Shown one piece after another: positions 45,490 to 53,202 of a DNA stretch of 64,000 nt; the first letter of the stretch is position 1; each line of letters opens with the position of its first letter. The position numbers and the translations under genes are program-made. The notes under the pieces are model-generated. The model worked only from the letters and a program-made list of their open reading frames with translations. It did not search any database and was not told the DNA's origin. Source of the DNA: Planktothricoides raciborskii GIHE-MW2 (GTDB lineage: Bacteria > Cyanobacteriota > Cyanobacteriia > Cyanobacteriales > Laspinemataceae); assembly GCF_040564635.1 (NCBI RefSeq), contig NZ_CP159837.1, forward strand, positions 3,893,001 through 3,957,000, given 5' to 3'.

Positions 45490-46521
45490 TTAGACTGGAT
45501 TGGTGTTGATTAATAGTTCGGCTTCGGGTGAAAAGCGCAGACAATTCCGACCATTATGTTTGGCTTGATAAAGGGCTAAGTCAGCTTGGTGCAATAAATC
45601 GTGAGCTTTAAACGAATGAGTCTCGCTGGCGATCGCCCCTCCCAGACTAATGGTAATCCCAAGCTGTAAATCCCCAGAGACTTTAAACGGATGATCGGCG
45701 ATCGCCTTGCGTAAAGATTCTCCATAATCTCTCATCTTTTTGGGGTGAATCCCCTGGGTGACACAAACAATTTCTTCTCCACCGTAACGATATACGGAAC
45801 TATTAGGACGGACATTCGCCTGTAATCGTTGCGCCAAAATTTTTAACACATTGTCGCCAATTTTGTGGCCATAATTGTCATTCACCTGTTTAAAATAATC
45901 CACATCAATCATAAAAATACAGAGATATCGATAGTGAATCTCAGTCCCATCTCGTTTGCCCACTTGCGCTAATAAATGAGGTAAACTTTGATCCAAGGCG
46001 CGACGGTTGAGTAACCCGGTCATGGCATCAGTCATGGAGAGAGATTCCAAGAGTTCATTTCTAACTTTTAACTGTTTATTCACCTGACTTAATTCTTCGT
46101 TGGTTGCTTTTAATTGCTGGTTTAATCGAGAGATTCTTAATCCAGCACGCACCCGGGCTTTGAGTTCATTGAGATCAATGGGTTTACAGAGAAATTCATC
46201 GGCTCCGCTGTCCAGTCCTTTGACGCGATCGCTGACTTGCTCTCGTCCGGTTAGCAAAATAAAAAATGTCGCATATAACTGGGTATTTGCCTTGATTTGT
46301 TGACAAACCTCTAACCCATCTAACACCGGCATCATCCAGTCACAAATAATCAAATCAGGACAAAACTCTTCGGCAATCATTAAGCCTTCTTTTCCATTGG
46401 TGGCGACTTTGACCTGGTATTGTTCATCCTGCAAATTTTTTTGTAAAATTAATCGAGTGGTTAACTCATCATCAATGAGGAGAATTTTGCCGATTGGCTC
46501 GGAAGCTTGCTCCGTTAGCAT
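45490..46521 (-). CDS. Response regulator with GGDEF domain (diguanylate cyclase)
   Basis: A 343-residue PleD-like protein: receiver domain (about 12-130) with acidic pocket LLIDDE, phospho-accepting Asp in LIICDWMMPVLDG, Thr in FFILLTGR and Lys in FLCKPID; a coiled coil (about 135-165); and a GGDEF domain (about 170-335) with TDAMTGLLNRRALD, metal-binding MIDVDYFKQVND and the signature YRYGGEEIVCV. The signature reads GGEEI instead of GGEEF. The inhibitory I-site RxxD is absent (RPNS at that position), so product inhibition is not expected. Probably makes cyclic di-GMP when phosphorylated, if the Ile change is tolerated. No partner kinase gene nearby; orphan. Confidence 0.93.
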   Translation of the reverse strand: MLTEQASEPIGKILLIDDELTTRLILQKNLQDEQYQVKVATNGKEGLMIAEEFCPDLIICDWMMPVLDGLEVCQQIKANTQLYATFFILLTGREQVSDRVKGLDSGADEFLCKPIDLNELKARVRAGLRISRLNQQLKATNEELSQVNKQLKVRNELLESLSMTDAMTGLLNRRALDQSLPHLLAQVGKRDGTEIHYRYLCIFMIDVDYFKQVNDNYGHKIGDNVLKILAQRLQANVRPNSSVYRYGGEEIVCVTQGIHPKKMRDYGESLRKAIADHPFKVSGDLQLGITISLGGAIASETHSFKAHDLLHQADLALYQAKHNGRNCLRFSPEAELLINTNPV

Positions 46522-47034
46522 ATCAATATTCAGGATTCAATCCAAAAATTAAAGGTAAAAAATAAAAAGAATATGATCAATGATAGAGTTAATCGCTCAA
46601 TCAACGATGATTTTTCTAGAAATTTTAATGGTTCTCTATCTTTATAACAAATTGACAGAGAAATAAATGTCTAAAGACTGACCAGGGCGATCGCACTGAG
46701 CAACCACGGGGGAATTGCCCCTACCATTTGCGCCATGATTTCCCGTCATCAACCATATTGCCGCCGTTCCTGTGGTTGCTGTGTGTTTTGTTTTATGGTA
46801 GCCTATTGCCCGTCAGGAACAGAAAATAATTCGCGATAGATCGCGAAATCGCCTACTTGCCAAAAGTCCGATTCTCAAAATCGTGTCCTGGGCAAGAGAT
46901 GATTCAGCCTTCCAAGGGATCCCAAAGAGTTGCGCCAGAAACTTGCTGGAGATACCCCGAAGATTTTAATCACGGGTCTAAGTTGTTGTCACCCTGACGA
47001 TATACAATACGATTTGACAGATTTGTCTGTATTT
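46522..47034. other. Intergenic between divergent regulator and petJ
   Basis: No gene, no recognised repeat family except single GCGATCGC-like sites. TATACAATACGATTTGACAG (47001-47020) contains promoter-like hexamers (TTGACA ahead of petJ), but spacing to a -10 element was not clear. Confidence 0.4.
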
Positions 47035-47052
47035 ATGAAGAGGAGAGCCACT

Positions 47053-47385
47053 TTGAAGAAACTATTATCAATTTTCTTGGTTGCGATCGCCGTCCTGACT
47101 GTGGCGTTCGTTCCTCCAGCCCAAGCTGGAGATGCTGCCGCTGGCGCCAAAATCTTTACCGCCAACTGCACTGCTTGCCACATGAATGGTAACAATGTGG
47201 TCATGGCCCCCAAAACCCTGAAAAAAGATGCTTTAGAAACTTACGGAATGTATTCCAAAGAAGCCATCATTACCCAGGTGACAAAAGGTAAAGGTGCTAT
47301 GCCCGCATTTGGTGGTCGTTTGAGCGATGCTGATATTGAAAACGTCGCTACCTACGTCCTCGAACAAGCTGATAAAGGCTGGTAA
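47053..47385 (+). CDS. petJ: Cytochrome c6 (c553)
   Basis: Soluble lumenal electron carrier between cytochrome b6f and photosystem I. Mature part begins [10 protein letters not shown] and has the haem motif CTACH with axial Met in [10 protein letters not shown] and the C-terminal [13 protein letters not shown]. The signal peptide is [18 protein letters not shown] ... AQA. I place the start at TTG 47053 because AGGAGA sits six bases upstream and homologues start MKK; an ATG at 47035 (adding MKRRAT) has no Shine-Dalgarno but cannot be excluded. A perfect terminator follows about 70 bp downstream. Confidence 0.95.
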   Translation: MKKLLSIFLVAIAVLTVAFVPPAQAGDAAAGAKIFTANCTACHMNGNNVVMAPKTLKKDALETYGMYSKEAIITQVTKGKGAMPAFGGRLSDADIENVATYVLEQADKGW

Positions 47386-47455
47386 ACTAAAAAACTCGGC
47401 GTCGCCATCACTCAAATCCTTTGAGCGGCTACTGCCTCAATGAATAAATCTGGAG

Positions 47456-47495
47456 AACACCTCTAGACTCTTCACCGAGTCTAGAGGTGTTTTTA
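47456..47495 (+). terminator. Rho-independent terminator after petJ
   Basis: AACACCTCTAGACTC, loop TTCACC, GAGTCTAGAGGTGTT followed by TTT: a perfect 15-bp stem and T-run. Confidence 0.95.
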
Positions 47496-47619
47496 TGACC
47501 GCAAATTGCCGATATTCCCCCTACTACAGGAAAGGAATTCACATTAGCGCCAGCAAGACATCCGAGAATCAAATAGGCTATCGTAAACAAAAAGCTTTCA
47601 GTAAAGAGGAAAAACCGCC

Positions 47620-48291
47620 GTGGTTCCCCTAAGAGATGAAAATCCAACAACTATTACACCGTATATAACCTACGCACTAATTATTATTAATATATTGGTG
47701 TTTATCTTAGAAGTGAGTTTACAACAACAGGGTCAGTTAGAAGAATTTTTCCAAGCTTGGGCGGTGGTGCCGGAACAGTTGACCGCCAAACCTCAAGGAG
47801 AGTGGATTACTTTATTTTCTTCTCAATTTCTCCACGGAGGCTGGCTACACCTCGGCGGAAATATGCTGTTTTTGTGGATTTTTGGCAATAATGTCGAAGA
47901 TTGTTTGGGTCATATTAAATATTTGCTGTTTTATTTAGTTTGTGGTGCTTTGGCCGCATTAGCCCACTGGTTTTTTTCTATGGATTCTGCGATTCCTTCT
48001 TTGGGTGCTTCAGGGGCGATCGCTGGAGTGATGGGTGCTTATATTATCAGATATCCTAAAGCTAAAATAGTCACCTTAATTCCGTTATATTTTATCTTTA
48101 CAACCGTCAGAATTCCTGCTTTTTTATTCCTGGGACTTTGGTTTATTCAACAAGCTTTTTATAGCATTGCCAGCTTGCCTCAAACCAGTATTAGCGCCCC
48201 AGGAGGTGTGGCTTACTGGGCTCATGCCGGTGGCTTTGTTTTTGGGGCTATCTTAGGCCCTTTGATGGGTTTATTCCGCGATGATAAATAA
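47620..48291 (+). CDS. Rhomboid-family intramembrane serine protease
   Basis: A 223-residue polytopic membrane protease that cuts within or near transmembrane helices. Six or so helices are visible. The L1 loop has HGGWLHLGGNMLFLWIFG, the nucleophile Ser131 lies in LGASGAIAGVMG and the catalytic His202 in YWAHAGGFVFGA, so the dyad is intact. Starts with GTG at 47620 (VVPLRDENP-like, the typical rhomboid N-terminus PLRDxNP), preceded by AAAGAGGAAAAACC. Substrate unknown; single gene, convergent with the following gene. Confidence 0.95.
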   Translation: MVPLRDENPTTITPYITYALIIINILVFILEVSLQQQGQLEEFFQAWAVVPEQLTAKPQGEWITLFSSQFLHGGWLHLGGNMLFLWIFGNNVEDCLGHIKYLLFYLVCGALAALAHWFFSMDSAIPSLGASGAIAGVMGAYIIRYPKAKIVTLIPLYFIFTTVRIPAFLFLGLWFIQQAFYSIASLPQTSISAPGGVAYWAHAGGFVFGAILGPLMGLFRDDK

Positions 48292-48357
48292 ACTAAGCTG
48301 AAAGTGAAATCAGTAATCAAATCGGTGAGCAAATAAGCAATAATTGAGGCTAATCTC

Positions 48358-49788
48358 TCAATTATTACATAGCTGTAAACGAATGCTGGTGAGAATTGCT
48401 TGTATATATTGCATCGACGGATCATCTGGTTCTATTCCCGATCGCCGCCAACGATTTCTTTCAACTAAGAGTCCAGTTCGCAATTCAGCAATGGAGTCCG
48501 GCAAGATGCCCGAAATATGGTAATTTTGGGCGCAATATTTACCCAATTGAATACAAGCTTCTACGGACTGCCAATATCGATATCCGTCAAAAGATAAGGC
48601 AAAGTAATTAATTTCTGCCCATTCAGCTTCAGCATCAGGAATATCATCTAAAGTCAAAGGTTTTGGGGCGATCGCATTTAAAAAAAGCTGCACCAACTCA
48701 ACCCAATCTTGAGAAATCCAGGCTAAAAATGGCGAATGTGGGACTCGTTCAAAAATCCAGGCAGTCTCAATTAATCCGATTTCCATCCCAATCTCTGTTT
48801 CGCTTCGGGAATTATGAAAAATAATCGGACATTGAGGCGATTGAGTGGCCAAATAATCGACGACATCTCGGCCAGTTCCAGGGTCAAACCGTTGATTTTC
48901 GCGAGTCCAAGTGGGGCCAAGATTATAGTCAAGACTGATTAAATCGCATTGGTGTAAATTTTCTGAAAACCAGGCGATCGCCTCTGGTGCATTATCAAAA
49001 AATACTGGCAACCAATTGGGACTAAACCGCTGAAGTTGATGGCGCATTTCCTCAATTCGTTGTTTACTGTTATCTAAAATCGCGATTTGGCGAGCATTGC
49101 GGCTAAGATTCATCCCTGCTAAATGCTCCGATAACCAAGCCATCAAATCAGTGGCACCAGAAAACCATAAAGATGACCGTGAAGGAAACACTTCATCGAG
49201 TTGAAGCTGGGTTAATTTCCAACTTGCTTCACTATCGTCTAAAACAATAATCAATCTATTTTCAAGCAATGTTTTTTTGTGATCAATTATTGGTTCTAGC
49301 AAATCAATTGTTTGAGAATTGATCGACTCTGAGGAATGCCTCTTTAATAACCGATTGATCGTCTCTGTCCAATCGGTATCAATCCATTCCGCACTGCCAA
49401 TTAACGAACCAAGACTGACAAAAGGAATCACCCTTTCTACCTGCCAATTCACCTCAGTTAATGCCATTTCCATACCAATCACAGCCTCAGCATTAGAACT
49501 ATGAATAATCAGCGGACATTGAGGTGATTTTGTCACCAAATAATCTACGACATCTCGGCCAGTTCCAGGGTCAAATAACTGACCATCGCGTTTCCAACTT
49601 GGCCCAAGATCATGGTCAAGACTAATGACAATACATTCAGATAGATGAGTTTCCAGCCATTCAATCATATCTGGGGCATTGTTGAAAAAAATATAAGCCC
49701 AATCAGAAAATAATTCGTTGAGGCGATCGCGCATTGCACTGACTCGTCCTGAGTCATCTTCCAAAATGGCAATAATCTTTTTGGTCAT
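48358..49788 (-). CDS. Protein with repeated cyclic-phosphate-processing receiver (cREC-like) domains
   Basis: A 476-residue soluble protein. Residues about 3-150 hold one receiver-like domain (IIAILEDDSGRVSAMRDRL, VISLDHDLGPSW, FDPGTGRDVVDYL, CPLIIHSSNAEAVIGMEMAL). Residues about 235-375 repeat it closely (IAILDNSKQRIEEMRHQL, LISLDYNLGPTW, FDPGTGRDVVDYLATQSPQC, PIIFHNSRSETEIGMEIGL). Between them (about 175-230) only the front half of a third copy remains (LIIVLDDSEASWKLTQLQL ... AWLSEHL). The LDHDLGP/N motif matches the family called cyclic-phosphate processing receiver, found in RNA-repair and conflict contexts. A helical C-terminal domain (about 385-476) contains WAEINYFALSFDGYRYW. Function not known. 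Confidence 0.82.
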   Translation of the reverse strand: MTKKIIAILEDDSGRVSAMRDRLNELFSDWAYIFFNNAPDMIEWLETHLSECIVISLDHDLGPSWKRDGQLFDPGTGRDVVDYLVTKSPQCPLIIHSSNAEAVIGMEMALTEVNWQVERVIPFVSLGSLIGSAEWIDTDWTETINRLLKRHSSESINSQTIDLLEPIIDHKKTLLENRLIIVLDDSEASWKLTQLQLDEVFPSRSSLWFSGATDLMAWLSEHLAGMNLSRNARQIAILDNSKQRIEEMRHQLQRFSPNWLPVFFDNAPEAIAWFSENLHQCDLISLDYNLGPTWTRENQRFDPGTGRDVVDYLATQSPQCPIIFHNSRSETEIGMEIGLIETAWIFERVPHSPFLAWISQDWVELVQLFLNAIAPKPLTLDDIPDAEAEWAEINYFALSFDGYRYWQSVEACIQLGKYCAQNYHISGILPDSIAELRTGLLVERNRWRRSGIEPDDPSMQYIQAILTSIRLQLCNN

Positions 49789-49957
49789 CAGAATCAGCCC
49801 TTTCCAGTTAGTTTTTAATCTTAACCTATAATTTCCATCAAAAAAATTGACTCAGAGGAGCAAAATCGCTCGAATGCCGCTATTGATGAGGCTGCCAGCT
49901 ATTTGTTGGTTGGGATATAATCATCAACAAGAATTACCAGAAAGTGGGGAACCGAAA

Positions 49958-50908
49958 ATGTCAGTAGAACTCACTGCCCAGACTTGCCCCGAAACCGTCG
50001 TGGAGCCGGACTGGGAACCCCCCATGCCGCCGACGGATTTGATTTTTGATGATGGAGAACCCTTGGAGACTAACCGCCACCGCATTGCCATGAACGTCCT
50101 GATTCGGTCATTGCAACAAGCTTGGAGCGATCGCAATGATTTCTATACGGGCGGCAATATGTTTATTTACTACAGCAGCGAACAAGTTAGAAACAAAGAT
50201 TTTCGCGGCCCTGATTTCTTTGCGGTCTTAGATGTAGATGGCACAAAGGAACGACAGGGTTGGGTGATCTGGTTTGAAGGGGGTCGCTACCCAGATGTAA
50301 TTGTCGAGTTCATGTCCCCCAGTACCGCGAGAGTAGATAAAGGAATCAAAAAGGATATTTATCAGCAGGTTTTCCGCACCCCTGATTATTTTGTCTTTGA
50401 CCCGTTTGAGCCAAATTCCTTACAGGGATGGCATTTGCAAGGTTCCCAGGGTTATCAGACCTTGGTGCCAAATGACCGAGGTTGGCTCTGGTGTGAGAGT
50501 TTAGGCTTTTGGCTGGGAACTTGGTCGGGTACTATCGACCGAGAGGAGGCCGTTTGGTTACGGTTTTACGATACCGAAGGCAATTTGGTGTTGCTACCGG
50601 AAGAGGCAGAACACCTTCATGCTGAGGCAGAACGCCAAAACGCTGAGGCTGAACGCCAAAAGGCTGAGGCAGAACGCCAAAAGGCTGAGGAGGAACGCCA
50701 AAAGGCTGAAGCGGAACGCCAACGGGCACAACAAGCTCAACAACTAGCTGAAGCGGAACGCCAAAAGGCGGAACAAGCTCAACAACTAGCTGAAGCGGAA
50801 CGCCAACGGGCACAACAAGCTCAACAACTAGCTGAAGCGGAACGCCAACGGGCAGAACGTCTCGCCGAACGGTTGCGGGCGATCGGGTTAGATCCCGATA
50901 ACCTTTAA
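49958..50908 (+). CDS. Uma2-family (DUF820) endonuclease-fold protein with heptad-repeat tail
   Basis: A 316-residue soluble protein. Residues about 15-190 form the Uma2/DUF820 PD-(D/E)XK-like domain: PPTDLIFDDGEPLETNRHRI, DFRGPDFFAVLDVDG, and the core YPDVIVEFMSPSTARVDKGIKKDIY with the candidate metal-binding Asp/Glu and following Lys. The C-terminal 110 residues are a long coiled coil of AEAERQK(A) heptads encoded by tandem 21-bp and 42-bp DNA repeats, ending LRAIGLDPDNL. The start at 49958 (MSVELTAQ) has GTGGGGA upstream; an extension to 49847 would add 37 unlikely residues. Uma2 genes are numerous in cyanobacteria and their biological role is not settled. Confidence 0.9.
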   Translation: MSVELTAQTCPETVVEPDWEPPMPPTDLIFDDGEPLETNRHRIAMNVLIRSLQQAWSDRNDFYTGGNMFIYYSSEQVRNKDFRGPDFFAVLDVDGTKERQGWVIWFEGGRYPDVIVEFMSPSTARVDKGIKKDIYQQVFRTPDYFVFDPFEPNSLQGWHLQGSQGYQTLVPNDRGWLWCESLGFWLGTWSGTIDREEAVWLRFYDTEGNLVLLPEEAEHLHAEAERQNAEAERQKAEAERQKAEEERQKAEAERQRAQQAQQLAEAERQKAEQAQQLAEAERQRAQQAQQLAEAERQRAERLAERLRAIGLDPDNL

Positions 50909-50920
50909 GGGAATTAGAAA

Positions 50921-51078
50921 CCGGGTTTCCGATCCAAATATGATAGTTAATTTGCCAAAATTCTCGCAGAAACCCGGTTTCTTTTTTGGTTAGAGATAGG
51001 GGCGATCGCTTTCCCAAACCGCCGATAAATTGCTTAAAAAAACAGAAACCGGGTTTTTCCAAAAAAACCCGGTTTCTT
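50921..51078. repeat. AGAAACCCGGTTTCT repeats after the Uma2 gene
   Basis: Copies near 50921, 50970, 51042 and 51064. The last two face each other (AGAAACCGGGTTTTTCC and AAAAACCCGGTTTCTT) and form a stem with T/A-rich flanks. Confidence 0.85.
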
Positions 51079-51224
51079 GTCTGCTCTGCTTGGGCAATTT
51101 TTTGTCAGCGATCGCCCGAATTTGAGAATTAAATCAAGAATGCGATCGGTTTGCACATATCCTCAATCCCCTGTCCTCTAACCTATGGCATTGGTGACAA
51201 ATAAAGTCACGCACAATATCCGCG

Positions 51225-52580
51225 TTATACACTATTTTTTATTTGTTCATCTAATTCATTCACCGCAGACATCACACCCAATTCACGATCCTTTAAAAGA
51301 GTATTTTTGAGTTCATGTATAGATTCAACTAAATCCTCACGCAAACGCGGCTTATTTTGTGCAACTCCATTACGATAATCCCAATAATCCCAGGCAAGTA
51401 ATCCAAGAGCAACGACAGGATCGATCATACTTGCTATTTTACTAGCAGCCAATGCAGCGATAGCTTCACCACTAGCCATAGCTCCTAATGTAACTACAGC
51501 TTTAGTTGTGGCATAACCACCGATAATTTTGAGTGGCAATGATTGCTCTCCTTGTTCATCTGCTAATCTGGCTTTGATTGTCTCTAAATATTGCTGCCAG
51601 TCTGCCTCAGCAATTTTATACTTTTTGGGAACATTTTTTAGTTCAGCCGATAGCTTTTCTACATACAACTCAGTGGTATCAATCACGATTGTCTTAAATT
51701 TACTTTCGGCAGATTTTGAACTAACAACGCGACGAGCAAATTCTCTTTGAAGATTATCATTTACGCTATTTTTGATTTGTTCGTTAACTCTGGACTGATT
51801 GAATCCATTTATAATATTTTGGCCGGCAAATTGAAAAAGAACGTCAAATTCTTGTTTTTTCTGATTAAAGTAACTAAAATACCAGTTCAGAAAATCCGTA
51901 TCTATGCGGTTAATTAATTCAGTTTCCCATTTATCTAATTCCTGTTTGGCATATTGTTGAGCCTCTTTATAGGCTGTCTGACGAGCTTGATCAAAAACTT
52001 TCTTGTCCCCTGACCCCCCAAATGCTACCATATTTTGTGTAATTTCCAAAGAAGGAGGAGGATTTAATTCAGCAGCTAAAGCTTGAGTCATAATCAAGCG
52101 TCCCAGTAATGGGATTAACACCAGAAAAATCACCGTAGTCCAAATGATGATACTCGCTATCTTAATCGCTTTGACGACGATGGATGTTTGTTTTAACTCA
52201 ACCAGACTGAAATCGCGATCGCCCAAAAACTGACTTAATTTTTTATTCAGCTTTTTGGCAACGATCTGCCGTCCTGAAGGAACACCACTGGGCAGATAAA
52301 TTAAATGGTTATTTTCGTCCAAAAATACGAGGGCTAAAAAAGTGCCTTCGGGATGTTCTTGGCGAACGATCGCTGCTTGTGTTAGATTGGGATTATCGGG
52401 GCGATCGCTTTTCAAATAACTCACTACCTTATCAAAGCTGATTTTCTCTAAGATTTCAGGGTTTCCAGGAAGAGATGGTAATGACTTCTTGCACTCCCCA
52501 ACTATCCGCACCATATCTTCATCGGTAATTGTCTTGGTTTCTTGAAATGTTTTTTTAGCAAACAAGTTAAACAATGGCAT
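51225..52580 (-). CDS. Membrane-anchored protein of unknown function
   Basis: A 451-residue protein. Residues 1-130 are a soluble domain (LPSLPGNPEILEKISFDKVV, with strands ...GTFLALVFLDENNHLIYLP); one membrane segment follows (about 143-165, IIIWTTVIFLVLIPLLGRLI); residues 170-350 are long helices with aromatic-rich faces (ELINRIDTDFLNWYFSYFNQ) ending in a hydrophobic Gly/Ala segment (about 355-400, IIGGYATTKAVVTLGAMASG ... MIDPVVALGLLAWDYWDY) that could insert in a membrane; the tail is helical. No family is recognised. The arrangement of a long amphipathic helical body with hydrophobic C-terminal stretch recalls pore-forming or membrane-remodelling proteins, but this is speculation. It is upstream-flanked by a small exported peptide gene on the same strand. 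Confidence 0.85.
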   Translation of the reverse strand: MPLFNLFAKKTFQETKTITDEDMVRIVGECKKSLPSLPGNPEILEKISFDKVVSYLKSDRPDNPNLTQAAIVRQEHPEGTFLALVFLDENNHLIYLPSGVPSGRQIVAKKLNKKLSQFLGDRDFSLVELKQTSIVVKAIKIASIIIWTTVIFLVLIPLLGRLIMTQALAAELNPPPSLEITQNMVAFGGSGDKKVFDQARQTAYKEAQQYAKQELDKWETELINRIDTDFLNWYFSYFNQKKQEFDVLFQFAGQNIINGFNQSRVNEQIKNSVNDNLQREFARRVVSSKSAESKFKTIVIDTTELYVEKLSAELKNVPKKYKIAEADWQQYLETIKARLADEQGEQSLPLKIIGGYATTKAVVTLGAMASGEAIAALAASKIASMIDPVVALGLLAWDYWDYRNGVAQNKPRLREDLVESIHELKNTLLKDRELGVMSAVNELDEQIKNSV

Positions 52581-52766
52581 AATTGTTCTTGATGATTATA
52601 CAACTAAACTTCTGTTTTTTTGTGTATTTTTAATAGTTATTTTTAATAATTTTATATATAAAATTATTAGTATAATTAAAATTATGCTCCGATTATGATA
52701 TAATCAGCATGACAATCGAAGCAAAATTTTAATTTATGGCTAAATACTTAGATTCAAGGGATTAAA

Positions 52767-52994
52767 CTATTCGTCCCAACATCTTTTTTGACCATCAACG
52801 TATCGGCAAACCATCTTTTCAACAATTAAATGTTTTTGAATTTGCTCGGACTGTGAATTGGCTGTATATGCCTGACTGATAGAAACATTATCTATTGGGT
52901 TAAAAGATGAACTAGCCCATACAGGGACAACATTACTGAAAAACAACACAACCATTAATATTGATGCCGAAAAAAATCTCATCATTTTTTGCAT
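52767..52994 (-). CDS. Small exported protein
   Basis: A 75-residue precursor: signal peptide MQKMMRFFSASILMVVLFFS NVVPVWA (cleavage after WA-S likely), then a 48-residue mature part with two Cys near its end (KMVCRYVDGQKRCWDE) that could form a disulfide. GGAGAAT upstream of the ATG serves as ribosome-binding site. No homologue known to me. It lies 186 bp upstream of the membrane protein gene on the same strand, and divergent from the STAND NTPase gene; gap DNA is very AT-rich (52600-52740), unlike most of the window. Confidence 0.75.
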   Translation of the reverse strand: MQKMMRFFSASILMVVLFFSNVVPVWASSSFNPIDNVSISQAYTANSQSEQIQKHLIVEKMVCRYVDGQKRCWDE

Positions 52995-53063
52995 AGTTAT
53001 TCTCCAATGTAATCAAAAAATTTTTTTCATTATCTAAGATAATTCTGGATTTTACAACCCTCA

Positions 53064-53164
53064 AAAAGTACGATAAAGTAAGGACTTTTGTAAAGTTTTT
53101 TATCAATTTATCTAGGCTCTCCTTGCCAAAGTACGGAAAAGTACGAAAAAGTATGATAAATTAA
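53064..53164 (+). promoter_or_regulatory. Iteron array with 10-bp phasing upstream of the STAND gene
   Basis: AGTACG/AGTAAG at 53067 and 53077 and, 55 bp on, GTACG, GTACG, GTATG at 53131, 53141 and 53151, each within AAAAAGTACGAWAAA-like sequence. Spacing is exactly 10 bp in both clusters, so binding sites would lie on one DNA face. Together they cover most of the space between the divergent small exported gene and the STAND NTPase gene. Likely an operator, possibly for the HTH domain of that NTPase. Confidence 0.7.
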
Positions 53165-53202
53165 GAAAAGCTTAAACCAAGACTTCAACCCTAAAGAAAT
53201 CT

